Part shown: positions 17,184 to 24,600 of the stretch, one piece after another
Position numbering within the stretch: position 1 is the stretch's first letter
Layout: the number at the start of each line of letters is the position of its first letter
Origin: an uncultured Bacteroidales bacterium
GTDB taxonomy: Bacteria; Bacteroidota; Bacteroidia; Bacteroidales; P3
DNA: 64,000 nucleotides
Assembly: GCA_900318175.1 (NCBI GenBank)
Contig: ONJQ01000009.1
Span: 1-64,000 of the forward strand
Reading direction: 5' to 3'
The notes under the pieces: model-generated
What the model was told of the DNA's origin: nothing
The model's database searches: none
What the model saw: only the letters and a program-made list of their open reading frames with translations
Position numbers and translations under genes: made by a program

Positions 17184-17191
17184 TAACTTTG
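17184..17191 (+). promoter_or_regulatory. TAnnTTTG box for the Na/Pi cotransporter operon
   Basis: TAACTTTG, 30 bases before the ATG at 17221. The -33 region is a T-run without a clean TTTG. It is divergent from the rpsO promoter. Confidence 0.65.
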
Positions 17192-17220
17192 CAAATCTAT
17201 TTACGTACAACTACACACTA

Positions 17221-18966
17221 ATGGATTTTTGGGACATTCTACTGATTATTATTAAATTTGCAGGGGCTGTAGTAGTGTTTATCTACGGCATGAAACTGAT
17301 GAGTGAGGGTCTCCAAAAGGTTGCCGGTAACAAAATGCGCAGCATAATGGGCAGAATGACCAACAATACCTTCAACGGTATTGCTACCGGCGCAGCCGTC
17401 ACCGCAGCCATCCAGTCCTCCACTGCCACCACTGTCATGGTAGTCAGTTTTGTCAATTCCGGTCTTCTCACGCTGGCCGGCGCCATAGCTGTAGTCATGG
17501 GTGCCAACATCGGCACCACCATCACCTCCTGGATCATCCTCCTTGGCCTGGGCTGCAGCTCCGGAGAATTCGTCTTCCCGCTCATCATCTTTGCGCTTGC
17601 TGCTCCCTTCCTGCTCACCAAAGGCGACAAAGCCAAATCCATCAGCGAATTCATCATCGGCTTCGGCATCCTTATGGTTGGAATCCAATTCCTACAGGAC
17701 GCCATGCCCGACCTCAGCCAGAACCCTGCCATCCTTCACATGATGAACGGCTGGTCCGATTGGGGCTTCTGGCCCATCCTTATTTCTATTGTAATCGGCG
17801 CTGTGCTCACAGTCCTCATCCAGGCCTCCGCCGCCGTTATGGCCATCACCCTCATCATGACCGCCAACGGCTGGATTGGGTTCGACATTGCCGTGGCCAT
17901 CATCATGGGTCAGAACATCGGCACCACCCTCACCGCCAACGTCGCCGCCAGGCAGGCCAACTCCGCGGGCAAGAAAGCCGCCCGCGCCCACTTTGTCTTC
18001 AACATGGTCGGCGCCATCCTGACCCTAATCATCCTTTACCCCGAACTCAACCTCATTGCCTACCTTACCGAGCTCTTCTCCGGCCACGAACCTGCTTTCG
18101 ACTACCATCTGCTGCCCGTTGCCCTCGTGCCCCTGGCCATCACCATCTTCCACACCTTCTTCAACGTCATCAACACCGTCATCCTCTCCTTCTTCATCCC
18201 CCAGTTCATCAAGATTGTCAACCTCATGGTCAAAACCCCGCCCGAGGAATCCGAGGACGAGTTCCGTCTGCGCTTCATAAGTGGTGGCTTTACCAATACC
18301 GCCGAGCTCAACCTGCAGGCTGCTCAAAACGAGATACAGAACTTCTCCAAGCGTATGCTGCGCATGTTCACCTTCCTGCCCAGCCTGCGCACCGCCAAGG
18401 ACGACGACGAATTCAACAAAATCTTTGAACGCATTGAGCAGTATGAGGGCATCTCCGACCGCATGGAAATGGAGATAGCCAAATACCTCACCAAAACCGC
18501 TGCCGCCGACCTCTCCTCCGAGGGCTCGCAGCGCGTCTCATCCATGCTCCGCATTGTCGACAACCTCGAAAGCATAGGCGACATCATCTACCAGATAGCC
18601 ATAACGCGCAAGAACAAACGCGACGCCGCCGTCCACTTTGACCAAGGGCTCAACGACAACCTCAACCACATGACCCAGCTGGTCCAAAGCGCCCTCGACA
18701 TCATGGACGACAACATCCGCAACGACGACCACCACATCAACCTCCAGGCCGCCTACAATGCCGAAGAGGAAATCAACCACTACCGCGACATCCTCCGCAA
18801 ACGCCACCTCGACGCCCTCAAACTCGGCGTTTACGACTTTGCCATCGGCAATGCCTACAGCTCCCTCTACGCCCTCTACGAAAAGCTTGGCGACTACATC
18901 ATCAACATCTCCGAAGCCATCGACGACAGCGTCAAAACTGCCTCCGTCCTCGGCGACGCCGAATAA
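17221..18966 (+). CDS. Na/Pi cotransporter family protein with PhoU-like C-terminal domain
   Basis: A 581-residue inner-membrane protein. The membrane part (about 1-340) contains two inverted repeats with the family QSSTATT motif (AAIQSSTATTVMVVSFVNSG; AVVMGANIGTTITSW) and its partner (VLIQASAAVMAITLIMTANG; AIIMGQNIGTTLTANVAA). Residues about 350-575 are a helical PhoU-like domain (ILRIVDNLESIGDIIYQIA; NHYRDILRKRHLDALKLG). The family imports or exports phosphate with sodium; the PhoU part may tune transport. It starts a three-gene operon with purM and a HIT protein. Confidence 0.92.
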   Translation: MDFWDILLIIIKFAGAVVVFIYGMKLMSEGLQKVAGNKMRSIMGRMTNNTFNGIATGAAVTAAIQSSTATTVMVVSFVNSGLLTLAGAIAVVMGANIGTTITSWIILLGLGCSSGEFVFPLIIFALAAPFLLTKGDKAKSISEFIIGFGILMVGIQFLQDAMPDLSQNPAILHMMNGWSDWGFWPILISIVIGAVLTVLIQASAAVMAITLIMTANGWIGFDIAVAIIMGQNIGTTLTANVAARQANSAGKKAARAHFVFNMVGAILTLIILYPELNLIAYLTELFSGHEPAFDYHLLPVALVPLAITIFHTFFNVINTVILSFFIPQFIKIVNLMVKTPPEESEDEFRLRFISGGFTNTAELNLQAAQNEIQNFSKRMLRMFTFLPSLRTAKDDDEFNKIFERIEQYEGISDRMEMEIAKYLTKTAAADLSSEGSQRVSSMLRIVDNLESIGDIIYQIAITRKNKRDAAVHFDQGLNDNLNHMTQLVQSALDIMDDNIRNDDHHINLQAAYNAEEEINHYRDILRKRHLDALKLGVYDFAIGNAYSSLYALYEKLGDYIINISEAIDDSVKTASVLGDAE

Positions 18967-19006
18967 AAACCCAAAAAGACAACATCCATTCAAACACCAC
19001 GATACT

Positions 19007-20179
19007 ATGGACACATTAAAATACAACCTTCGAGGCGTTTCCGCTTCCAAAGAAGACGTCCACAACGCCATTAAGAACATCGACAAAGGCCTCTTCCCGA
19101 AAGCCTTCTGTAAAATCATTCCCGACTACTTAGGCGGCGACGACTACTATTGCAACATCATGCACGCCGACGGCGCCGGCACCAAATCCTCCCTCGCCTA
19201 CCTCTATTGGAAAGAGACTGGCGACATGAGTGTCTGGAAAGGCATTGCCATCGACGCCGTGGTCATGAACCTTGACGACCTCCTTTGTGTGGGCGCTGTG
19301 GACAACATACTCCTCTCCTCCACCATCGGCCGCAACAAGAACCTCATCCCCGGCGAGGTCATCAGCGCCGTCATCAACGGCACCGAAGAGTTCCTGCAAC
19401 AGATGCGCGACCTTGGTATCGGCATCTACCTCACCGGCGGCGAAACCGCCGACGTGGGCGACCTTGTCCGCACCATCATTGTCGACTCCACCGTCACCGC
19501 CCGCATGCGCCGTGCCGACGTCATTGACAATGCCCACATCCACGCCGGTAACGTCATCGTGGGGCTCGCCTCCTACGGCCAAGCCACCTACGAGGACCAG
19601 TACAACGGCGGCATGGGCAGCAACGGCCTTACCTCTGCCCGCCATGATGTCTTCTCCAAGCACTACGCCCAGAACTTCCCCATGAGCTACGACCACAACC
19701 TCCCGTCCGAAGTGGTCTATTGCGGCAGCCGCCGCCTCACCGACCCCACCGAGGTGCCCGGCGTCGATGCCGGCAAGATGGTCCTCTCCCCCACCCGCAC
19801 CTATGCCCCCGTCATCCGTCGCGTCCTCGACCAGTACCGCGCGCACATCAGCGGCATGATACACTGCAGCGGCGGCGCTCAGACCAAGGTGCTCCACTTC
19901 ATAGACCATCTGCATGTGGTCAAGGACAACCTCTTCCCCGTGCCTCCCCTCTTCCGCATGATTCATGACGAGAGCTCCACCGAATGGAAGGAGATGTACA
20001 AAGTGTTCAACATGGGGCACCGCATGGAGATCTACACCGACGAGAACACAGCCCAAGGCATCATCGACATTGCCCGTAGCTTCAACATCGACGCCCAAGT
20101 CATCGGACACGTCGAGGCCAGCGACACCCCGCAGGTCACCGTCGCCACCGAGAACGGAACATTCATCTACAACAATTAA
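19007..20179 (+). CDS. purM: phosphoribosylformylglycinamidine cyclo-ligase (AIR synthetase)
   Basis: A 390-residue cytoplasmic protein of the PurM fold: MHADGAGTKSSLAYLYW (about 50), AIDAVVMNLDDLLCVGAVD (about 82-100), LTGGETADVGDLVRTIIVD (about 143-161), GNVIVGLASYGQATYED and GMIHCSGGAQTK (about 283). PurM closes the imidazole ring of AIR in purine synthesis using ATP. The longer N- and C-terminal parts fit the form used by Bacteroidota rather than the about 345-residue E. coli enzyme. I start at the ATG at 19007, 40 bases after the transporter stop; longer in-frame extensions would overlap that gene. Gene order with a phosphate transporter and HIT protein suggests nucleotide/phosphate metabolism. 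Confidence 0.9.
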   Translation: MDTLKYNLRGVSASKEDVHNAIKNIDKGLFPKAFCKIIPDYLGGDDYYCNIMHADGAGTKSSLAYLYWKETGDMSVWKGIAIDAVVMNLDDLLCVGAVDNILLSSTIGRNKNLIPGEVISAVINGTEEFLQQMRDLGIGIYLTGGETADVGDLVRTIIVDSTVTARMRRADVIDNAHIHAGNVIVGLASYGQATYEDQYNGGMGSNGLTSARHDVFSKHYAQNFPMSYDHNLPSEVVYCGSRRLTDPTEVPGVDAGKMVLSPTRTYAPVIRRVLDQYRAHISGMIHCSGGAQTKVLHFIDHLHVVKDNLFPVPPLFRMIHDESSTEWKEMYKVFNMGHRMEIYTDENTAQGIIDIARSFNIDAQVIGHVEASDTPQVTVATENGTFIYNN

Positions 20180-20193
20180 ACACCCTCAATACC

Positions 20194-20586
20194 ATGGCAT
20201 CAATATTTTCACGCATCGTAGCCGGCGAAATCCCCTGCTACAAAGTTGCCGAAACCGACAACTGCCTTGCCTTTCTCGACGTCAATCCCGTAGTCAAAGG
20301 CCATGTCCTCTGCATTCCCAAGAAGGAGGTCGACTACATCTTCGACCTCGACGAGGACCTCTATTGCGACCTTCAGCGCTTTGCTCACCGTGTGGCCCGC
20401 GGCCTCAAAAAGGCCTGCCCCTGCGTCAAAGTGGGTGTCGCCGTGCTGGGTCTCGAAGTGCCCCACACCCACATCCATTTGGTACCCATGCAGACCGAAG
20501 CCGACCTCAACTTCCATCATCATGTCAAGATGGAGCCGGACGAAATGCAAGCCCTGGCGCAGAAGATTGCCAGCTGCATAGAATAA
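20194..20586 (+). CDS. HIT family nucleotide-binding hydrolase
   Basis: A 130-residue cytoplasmic protein. It begins ASIFSRIVAGEIPCYKVAET, the usual HIT start, and has the histidine triad HTHIHLVP (His91, His93, His95). HIT enzymes cleave phosphoramidate or nucleotide-lysine bonds; the precise substrate is unknown. It lies 14 bases after purM and is followed by a strong terminator, so it ends the operon. Confidence 0.93.
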   Translation: MASIFSRIVAGEIPCYKVAETDNCLAFLDVNPVVKGHVLCIPKKEVDYIFDLDEDLYCDLQRFAHRVARGLKKACPCVKVGVAVLGLEVPHTHIHLVPMQTEADLNFHHHVKMEPDEMQALAQKIASCIE

Positions 20587-20603
20587 CACCTCTCGCAACA
20601 AAC

Positions 20604-20645
20604 AACGGAGGATGCCCCAACAGGCATCCTCCGTTTGCTTTTTCC
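20604..20645 (+). terminator. intrinsic terminator after HIT gene
   Basis: AACGGAGGATGCC (20604-20616) pairs perfectly with GGCATCCTCCGTT (20623-20635), followed by TTGCTTTTT. Confidence 0.88.
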
Positions 20646-20679
20646 CCTTGCCTTGCAACTCAACCCGTCTGGTTTCGCT

Positions 20680-20794
20680 CCTCCTCCACTCGTTATAGGT
20701 CAGTTCTCTAATATTTGTTCCTCATTTCTTCCTTTTTCATTGGACAAATAGAACAACAAATGTGAGCCAACTGACCTACGACGACTGGAGGAAG
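20680..20794 (+). repeat. dispersed intergenic element, copy B, with long inverted arms
   Basis: The left part (20680-20750) is a diverged copy of the 75-base element at 2308 and 42059. In this copy, 20680-20723 also matches the reverse complement of 20751-20794 at 34 of 44 positions (core TAGGTCAGTT on both sides), leaving a 27-base spacer. It sits between the convergent HIT and copA genes. Confidence 0.8.
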
Positions 20795-20799
20795 GGATA

Positions 20800-22707
20800 C
20801 TATGCCCATTTAAGGCGCAGACTGTTCAGCACGACACTGACGGAGCTGAAGGCCATCAAGGCCGAAGCCCACATGGGGGTAATCTGAAAATCGAACACAG
20901 GACTGAGTGCACCCGCGGCGAGGGGGATACAGATGACATTGTAGATAAAGGCCCAGAAAAGGTTCTGACGGACGGTGCGCACAATGCGTGCCGAAAGGTG
21001 CATGGCCTCGGGTATGCGACGCAGGTCGTCGCCCATAAGGGTCACCTGGGCCACCTCCATGGCCACATCGGTGCCGCGAGCCATGGCTATGCTCACATCG
21101 GCGGCGGCAAGGGCCTGGGAGTCGTTGATGCCGTCGCCCACCATGGCCACACAGTGGCCCTGCTGCTGAAGTTGGCGGACAAGGTCCTCCTTGTCCTGTG
21201 GAACAACGCGGCTGCGATAGTGCTTGATACCTGCCTGGGTGGCCCAGTAGCGGGCAGCATCGTCGCGGTCGCCGCTCATCATGTAAAGCTCCACCCCTTG
21301 GGCGTGCAACTGGTCTACCGCCTCGCGGGCATGGGGCTTCAATTGCTCGCGTTGCCCAAAGGGAATATCGTCAGTCTGTGTGGTGAAGTCGATAGTCTGA
21401 TTGGGGATGGTGAGGGTACCCGTCTTGTCAATGACGAGGGCGTCGATGCGGTGAAGCTGTTCAATGGCCGTGGCGTCTTTGACCAGAATATTCTTCTGCG
21501 CCGCCTTGCCAATGCCCACCATCAGAGCTGTGGGGGTTGCAAGCCCCATGGCGCAGGGACAGGCAATGACCAACACGGAGACCGCCGAAAGGAGAGCATG
21601 GGGCAACTGGGCAACGCCCCCCAGAGCCAGCCAGAGAACGAAAGTGAGCAGGGAGATGCCGACCACCACGGGGACAAAAACAAGGGCCACACGGTCCACC
21701 ACGCGTTGCACAGGAGCCTTTGAGGCCTGGGCCTGCTGGACCATGCGGATGATGCCCGAAAGGACGGTCTGTTCGCCCACGGAGCGGGCACGCATGACGA
21801 AGGTGCCTTGGCGCACAAGAGTACCCGCCAAGACGCTGTCGCCTTTCTGCTTGGCAACAGGGAGCGGCTCGCCGCTAATCATGGACTCGTCTACATAGCC
21901 CTCGCCGCTACGTAGCACACCGTCGACAGGCACCTTGTCGCCGGCACGGACTTCGAGCAGGTCGCGTGGGCGGATGGTGGAGACTGGCACGTCAGAGACC
22001 TCGCCGTCCATCACAAGGCGGGCAGTCTTGGGGGCAAGGCCCATCAAGGCACGGATGGAGGAGGCTGTGCTGCCTTTGGCACGTTCCTCAAGCAATCGGC
22101 CAGTGAGGACGAAGGTAATAATCATGATGGAGGCGTCGAACCAGACATTATTCTCAATGCCGCGCGAAGTCCAGACCTGCTCACCCCAAAAAGTATTGAA
22201 GACACTGAAGAGGAACGAGATGGAGGTGGAGAGAGCCACAAGGGTGTCCATATTGGCACTGCGATGACGCAGTTGTGTCCACGCGGAGCGGTAGAACTGA
22301 CCACCACAATAGAACATCCCGGCAGCGGTGAGGACAATGAGAATGAGGTTGCGCATCAATGCACTGCCCACAGGATGCCACAAAATAGAAATGGCCATGA
22401 CGGCAACAGCAAAGAACCAGGCACAGACGGTGCGGCGGCGCAAGGAGAGGTAGGCTTCGCGTTCGATGTCGTCGGAGTTACGGTCAGGTTCGATGACAAG
22501 ATCATAGCCGATAGCAGCCACTTCGCGTTGCATGTCGGCAAGGGTGATGACATCAGGGTCGTACTCTATAAGCGCAGAGCGTCCCGGTAAGGATACCGAA
22601 ACGCTCTGTATTCCCTGCAGCGATGCCAAACGACGCTCGACATTGGCTGAACAGGCTGCACACATCATACCCACAACGGGGATGGTGCAAGTGGTAAGGG
22701 TTTTCAT
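20800..22707 (-). CDS. copA: copper-type P1B ATPase with shortened nucleotide-binding domain
   Basis: A 635-residue inner-membrane pump. An N-terminal metal-binding HMA domain carries GMMCAAC (Cys16, Cys19). Transmembrane CPC lies at 383-385 (IACPCAMG), the actuator loop at 276-283 (MISGEPLP), phosphorylation Asp427 in DKTGT, and hinge GDGIND at 524-529. CPC points to Cu(I) export. Unusual: from Asp427 to MSGD (478-480) there are only 53 residues, where normal CopA has a nucleotide-binding domain of over 100 residues with an HP motif; no SEHP-type motif is present. The ATG overlaps the copZ stop by four bases (ATGA). An earlier start at 22728 would run into copZ. Confidence 0.9.
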   Translation of the reverse strand: MKTLTTCTIPVVGMMCAACSANVERRLASLQGIQSVSVSLPGRSALIEYDPDVITLADMQREVAAIGYDLVIEPDRNSDDIEREAYLSLRRRTVCAWFFAVAVMAISILWHPVGSALMRNLILIVLTAAGMFYCGGQFYRSAWTQLRHRSANMDTLVALSTSISFLFSVFNTFWGEQVWTSRGIENNVWFDASIMIITFVLTGRLLEERAKGSTASSIRALMGLAPKTARLVMDGEVSDVPVSTIRPRDLLEVRAGDKVPVDGVLRSGEGYVDESMISGEPLPVAKQKGDSVLAGTLVRQGTFVMRARSVGEQTVLSGIIRMVQQAQASKAPVQRVVDRVALVFVPVVVGISLLTFVLWLALGGVAQLPHALLSAVSVLVIACPCAMGLATPTALMVGIGKAAQKNILVKDATAIEQLHRIDALVIDKTGTLTIPNQTIDFTTQTDDIPFGQREQLKPHAREAVDQLHAQGVELYMMSGDRDDAARYWATQAGIKHYRSRVVPQDKEDLVRQLQQQGHCVAMVGDGINDSQALAAADVSIAMARGTDVAMEVAQVTLMGDDLRRIPEAMHLSARIVRTVRQNLFWAFIYNVICIPLAAGALSPVFDFQITPMWASALMAFSSVSVVLNSLRLKWA

Positions 22708-22913
22708 ATCGAAAGATCGTAGCCGCAATCCTCGGCAGTCTCCTGAATCTGTTCAGGGGTCACACGGGAAGAGTCGTATGTTACTTCAACCTGTTTAAGC
22801 TCTACGCTGGCTTGCGCCTCTCCGACACCGTCAAGACGAAGCAGAGCCTCTTCAAGACGTTTCTTGCAGTTGGGGCATGCCATGCCCTCAACGGGGAAAA
22901 GACGTGTTTCCAT
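22704..22913 (-). CDS. copZ: copper chaperone, HMA domain
   Basis: A 69-residue single HMA domain with GMACPNCKKR (Cys13, Cys16) and the family ending AEDCGYDLSI. Such proteins carry Cu(I) to CopA in the cytoplasm. I start at the ATG at 22913, 13 bases after the greA stop; a longer frame to 23000 would overlap greA and has no HMA similarity. The 4-base overlap with copA implies translational coupling. Confidence 0.88.
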   Translation of the reverse strand: METRLFPVEGMACPNCKKRLEEALLRLDGVGEAQASVELKQVEVTYDSSRVTPEQIQETAEDCGYDLSI

Positions 22914-22926
22914 GACTGACGACAAA

Positions 22927-23400
22927 TTAACGTTCAACGGTGAGGATTTCGAATTGCATGGTCCCGGCGGGGACAACAACGTCGACGGTATCGCCGGCAC
23001 GCTTGCCTAAGAAGGCCTGTGCGAAAGGCGAAGTGACGGAGATTTTGGCCTCTTTAAGACTGGCTTCACTCTCGGGGACTATGGTGTAGACCTGCTTAGC
23101 GTTGTTCTTGATATTGCGGATGGTGATCTTGGACAGGAGCAAAACCTTGGAAGTGTCAATCTTTGATTCGTCAAGCAGACGGGCGTTGGCGACAAGGTCC
23201 TGCAGCTTGGAGATGCGGGCTTCGAGGTGGCCTTGGGCCTCCTTGGCAGCGTCATACTCGGCATTCTCGGAAAGGTCTCCTTTGTCTCGTGCTTCAGCGA
23301 TGGCAGCAGATGCAGCAGGGCGCTCAACAGCGATGAGGTGGTGAAGCTCGTCTTTCAGCTTCTGCAATCCTTCTTCACTATAATATTTGATTTCTGACAT
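22927..23400 (-). CDS. greA: transcription elongation factor GreA
   Basis: A 157-residue protein of normal length. The N-terminal coiled coil contains ERPAASAAIAEARDKGDLSE and NAEYDAAKEAQGHLEARIS, where the acidic tip residues (DLSENAEYD) insert into RNA polymerase and stimulate cleavage of backtracked RNA. The C-terminal domain ends SPFAQAFLGKRAGDTVDVVV. It leads a small operon with copZ and copA (13-base gap), a mix of housekeeping and metal genes. No clean TAnnTTTG box is seen before it; a terminator from the upstream gene ends about 35 bases away. Confidence 0.96.
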   Translation of the reverse strand: MSEIKYYSEEGLQKLKDELHHLIAVERPAASAAIAEARDKGDLSENAEYDAAKEAQGHLEARISKLQDLVANARLLDESKIDTSKVLLLSKITIRNIKNNAKQVYTIVPESEASLKEAKISVTSPFAQAFLGKRAGDTVDVVVPAGTMQFEILTVER

Positions 23401-23432
23401 GTTTGATTTGAAAATTTGTAAAGTGAAAGCGT

Positions 23433-23470
23433 TTAAAAATTAGGAAAGGCTATGAAAGCCTTTCCTAATT
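23433..23470 (-). terminator. intrinsic terminator between PorV/Q-type gene and greA
   Basis: AATTAGGAAAGGC (23438-23450) pairs over 13 bp with GCCTTTCCTAATT (23458-23470). On the minus strand the stem is followed by a short T-run, ending the long upstream unit. Confidence 0.8.
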
Positions 23471-23491
23471 AAGTTTTATGTGAATTCCCTC

Positions 23492-24577
23492 TTAGAATCG
23501 GAAGGTACCTCCGATGGCATGAGTGCCACGAAGATTGGCACTGGTACGGTAGGAGTAGTCGATGGTAAGATAGATGGGATTGTCACTGCCTTTCTTGGAC
23601 AGGGGCACATCAACAGAGGCACCTGCGCAGAGACCGGTGTTGGCGGTGGTGCGAAGGCTCTCGTCGAAAATGTCGGTCTGGTAGATGTAGCCGCAACGAA
23701 TGTTGAACATGTTGAGCATGCTGTACTCTAAACCAAGAGAGAAATTGTCCTTGAGGAAGGCGTTGGAGGTGAAAGCACCAGCAACAGAGAGGCGCTGGCT
23801 CAGAGCCTCGAACAGGAAATCGTAGGAGATACCGATGTTGAGGCAGGTGGGGAGCTCCATGTTGCTGGAACGGAACTCAGCAGTCATATTGTTACCGGCG
23901 TTGTTGACAAAGGTGAAGGACAAACCAGTACCATCATAACTGAAGGCAGGACCCCAGTTTTTCAGGCTGATACCGAATTTGAGTTCATCATTGGCACCGG
24001 TGACGTACTGAATACCTGCATCGATAGCGAAACCACTTGCAGAGATATTGTCAGTGGACTCACTGATGATTTTGATGTTGACACCACCACGAATAGAGGC
24101 CGTGAAGATGTGAGAGTAAGCCACATTAATATTCATAAGAGTGGGAGAGAATGTACCATTGATGGGTTCAGGACTCTCAACGGTGGTCTTCTCAATGTCG
24201 CCAAAGCCCATAGACATGAGGCTGATGCCCATGACACCACGGTCGAAAAGACGAATGCCAAGACCAAGAGCGTTGATAGAAGCACCGCTGTTAAGACCAC
24301 GGACACCGCCATAAAGCATGGTGTTGGAGTAGGTGAATTCGAGTTTATTGACGTAACTGAGACCAGCGATGTTGGAATAGAAAGCATCCAGGCCACGAAC
24401 ATTGGCCACACTGGCACTTCCCCAGCCAGTGCTGCGGGCCCACGGGTTGATAAGCAACTCCGTGGCACCAGCAGTACCTCTACGCCTGTCGTTACCGGCC
24501 CAGACGGACTCGGCGGACATGAGTACCATGATGGCTACTACAGCAAATATTCTAATTATGTTTTTCATTTCTGTCAT
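23492..24577 (-). CDS. PorV/PorQ family outer-membrane barrel
   Basis: A 361-residue exported protein: signal peptide ending ESVWAG, then GAAELL-like TAGATELLINPWARSTGWGSA, the family start in which a Gly-Ala-rich strand precedes a small N-terminal helix. Residues about 60-361 alternate beta-strands ending in GGTFRF, with a terminal Phe typical of outer-membrane barrels. PorV shuttles T9SS cargo to the attachment complex and PorQ has a related role; which of these it resembles most cannot be told. It follows the 1609-residue exported protein by 23 bases and probably serves it. The ATG at 24568 (MKNIIRI) is an equally good start. Confidence 0.82.
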   Translation of the reverse strand: MTEMKNIIRIFAVVAIMVLMSAESVWAGNDRRRGTAGATELLINPWARSTGWGSASVANVRGLDAFYSNIAGLSYVNKLEFTYSNTMLYGGVRGLNSGASINALGLGIRLFDRGVMGISLMSMGFGDIEKTTVESPEPINGTFSPTLMNINVAYSHIFTASIRGGVNIKIISESTDNISASGFAIDAGIQYVTGANDELKFGISLKNWGPAFSYDGTGLSFTFVNNAGNNMTAEFRSSNMELPTCLNIGISYDFLFEALSQRLSVAGAFTSNAFLKDNFSLGLEYSMLNMFNIRCGYIYQTDIFDESLRTTANTGLCAGASVDVPLSKKGSDNPIYLTIDYSYRTSANLRGTHAIGGTFRF

Positions 24578-24600
24578 TTTTAAAGATTAACAAACAGTGC

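Noticed and set aside
20800-22707. Frameshift or deletion artefact as the cause of the short CopA domain.
   Set aside because: The frame is continuous and motifs on both sides are intact and in register, so a true short form is more likely.
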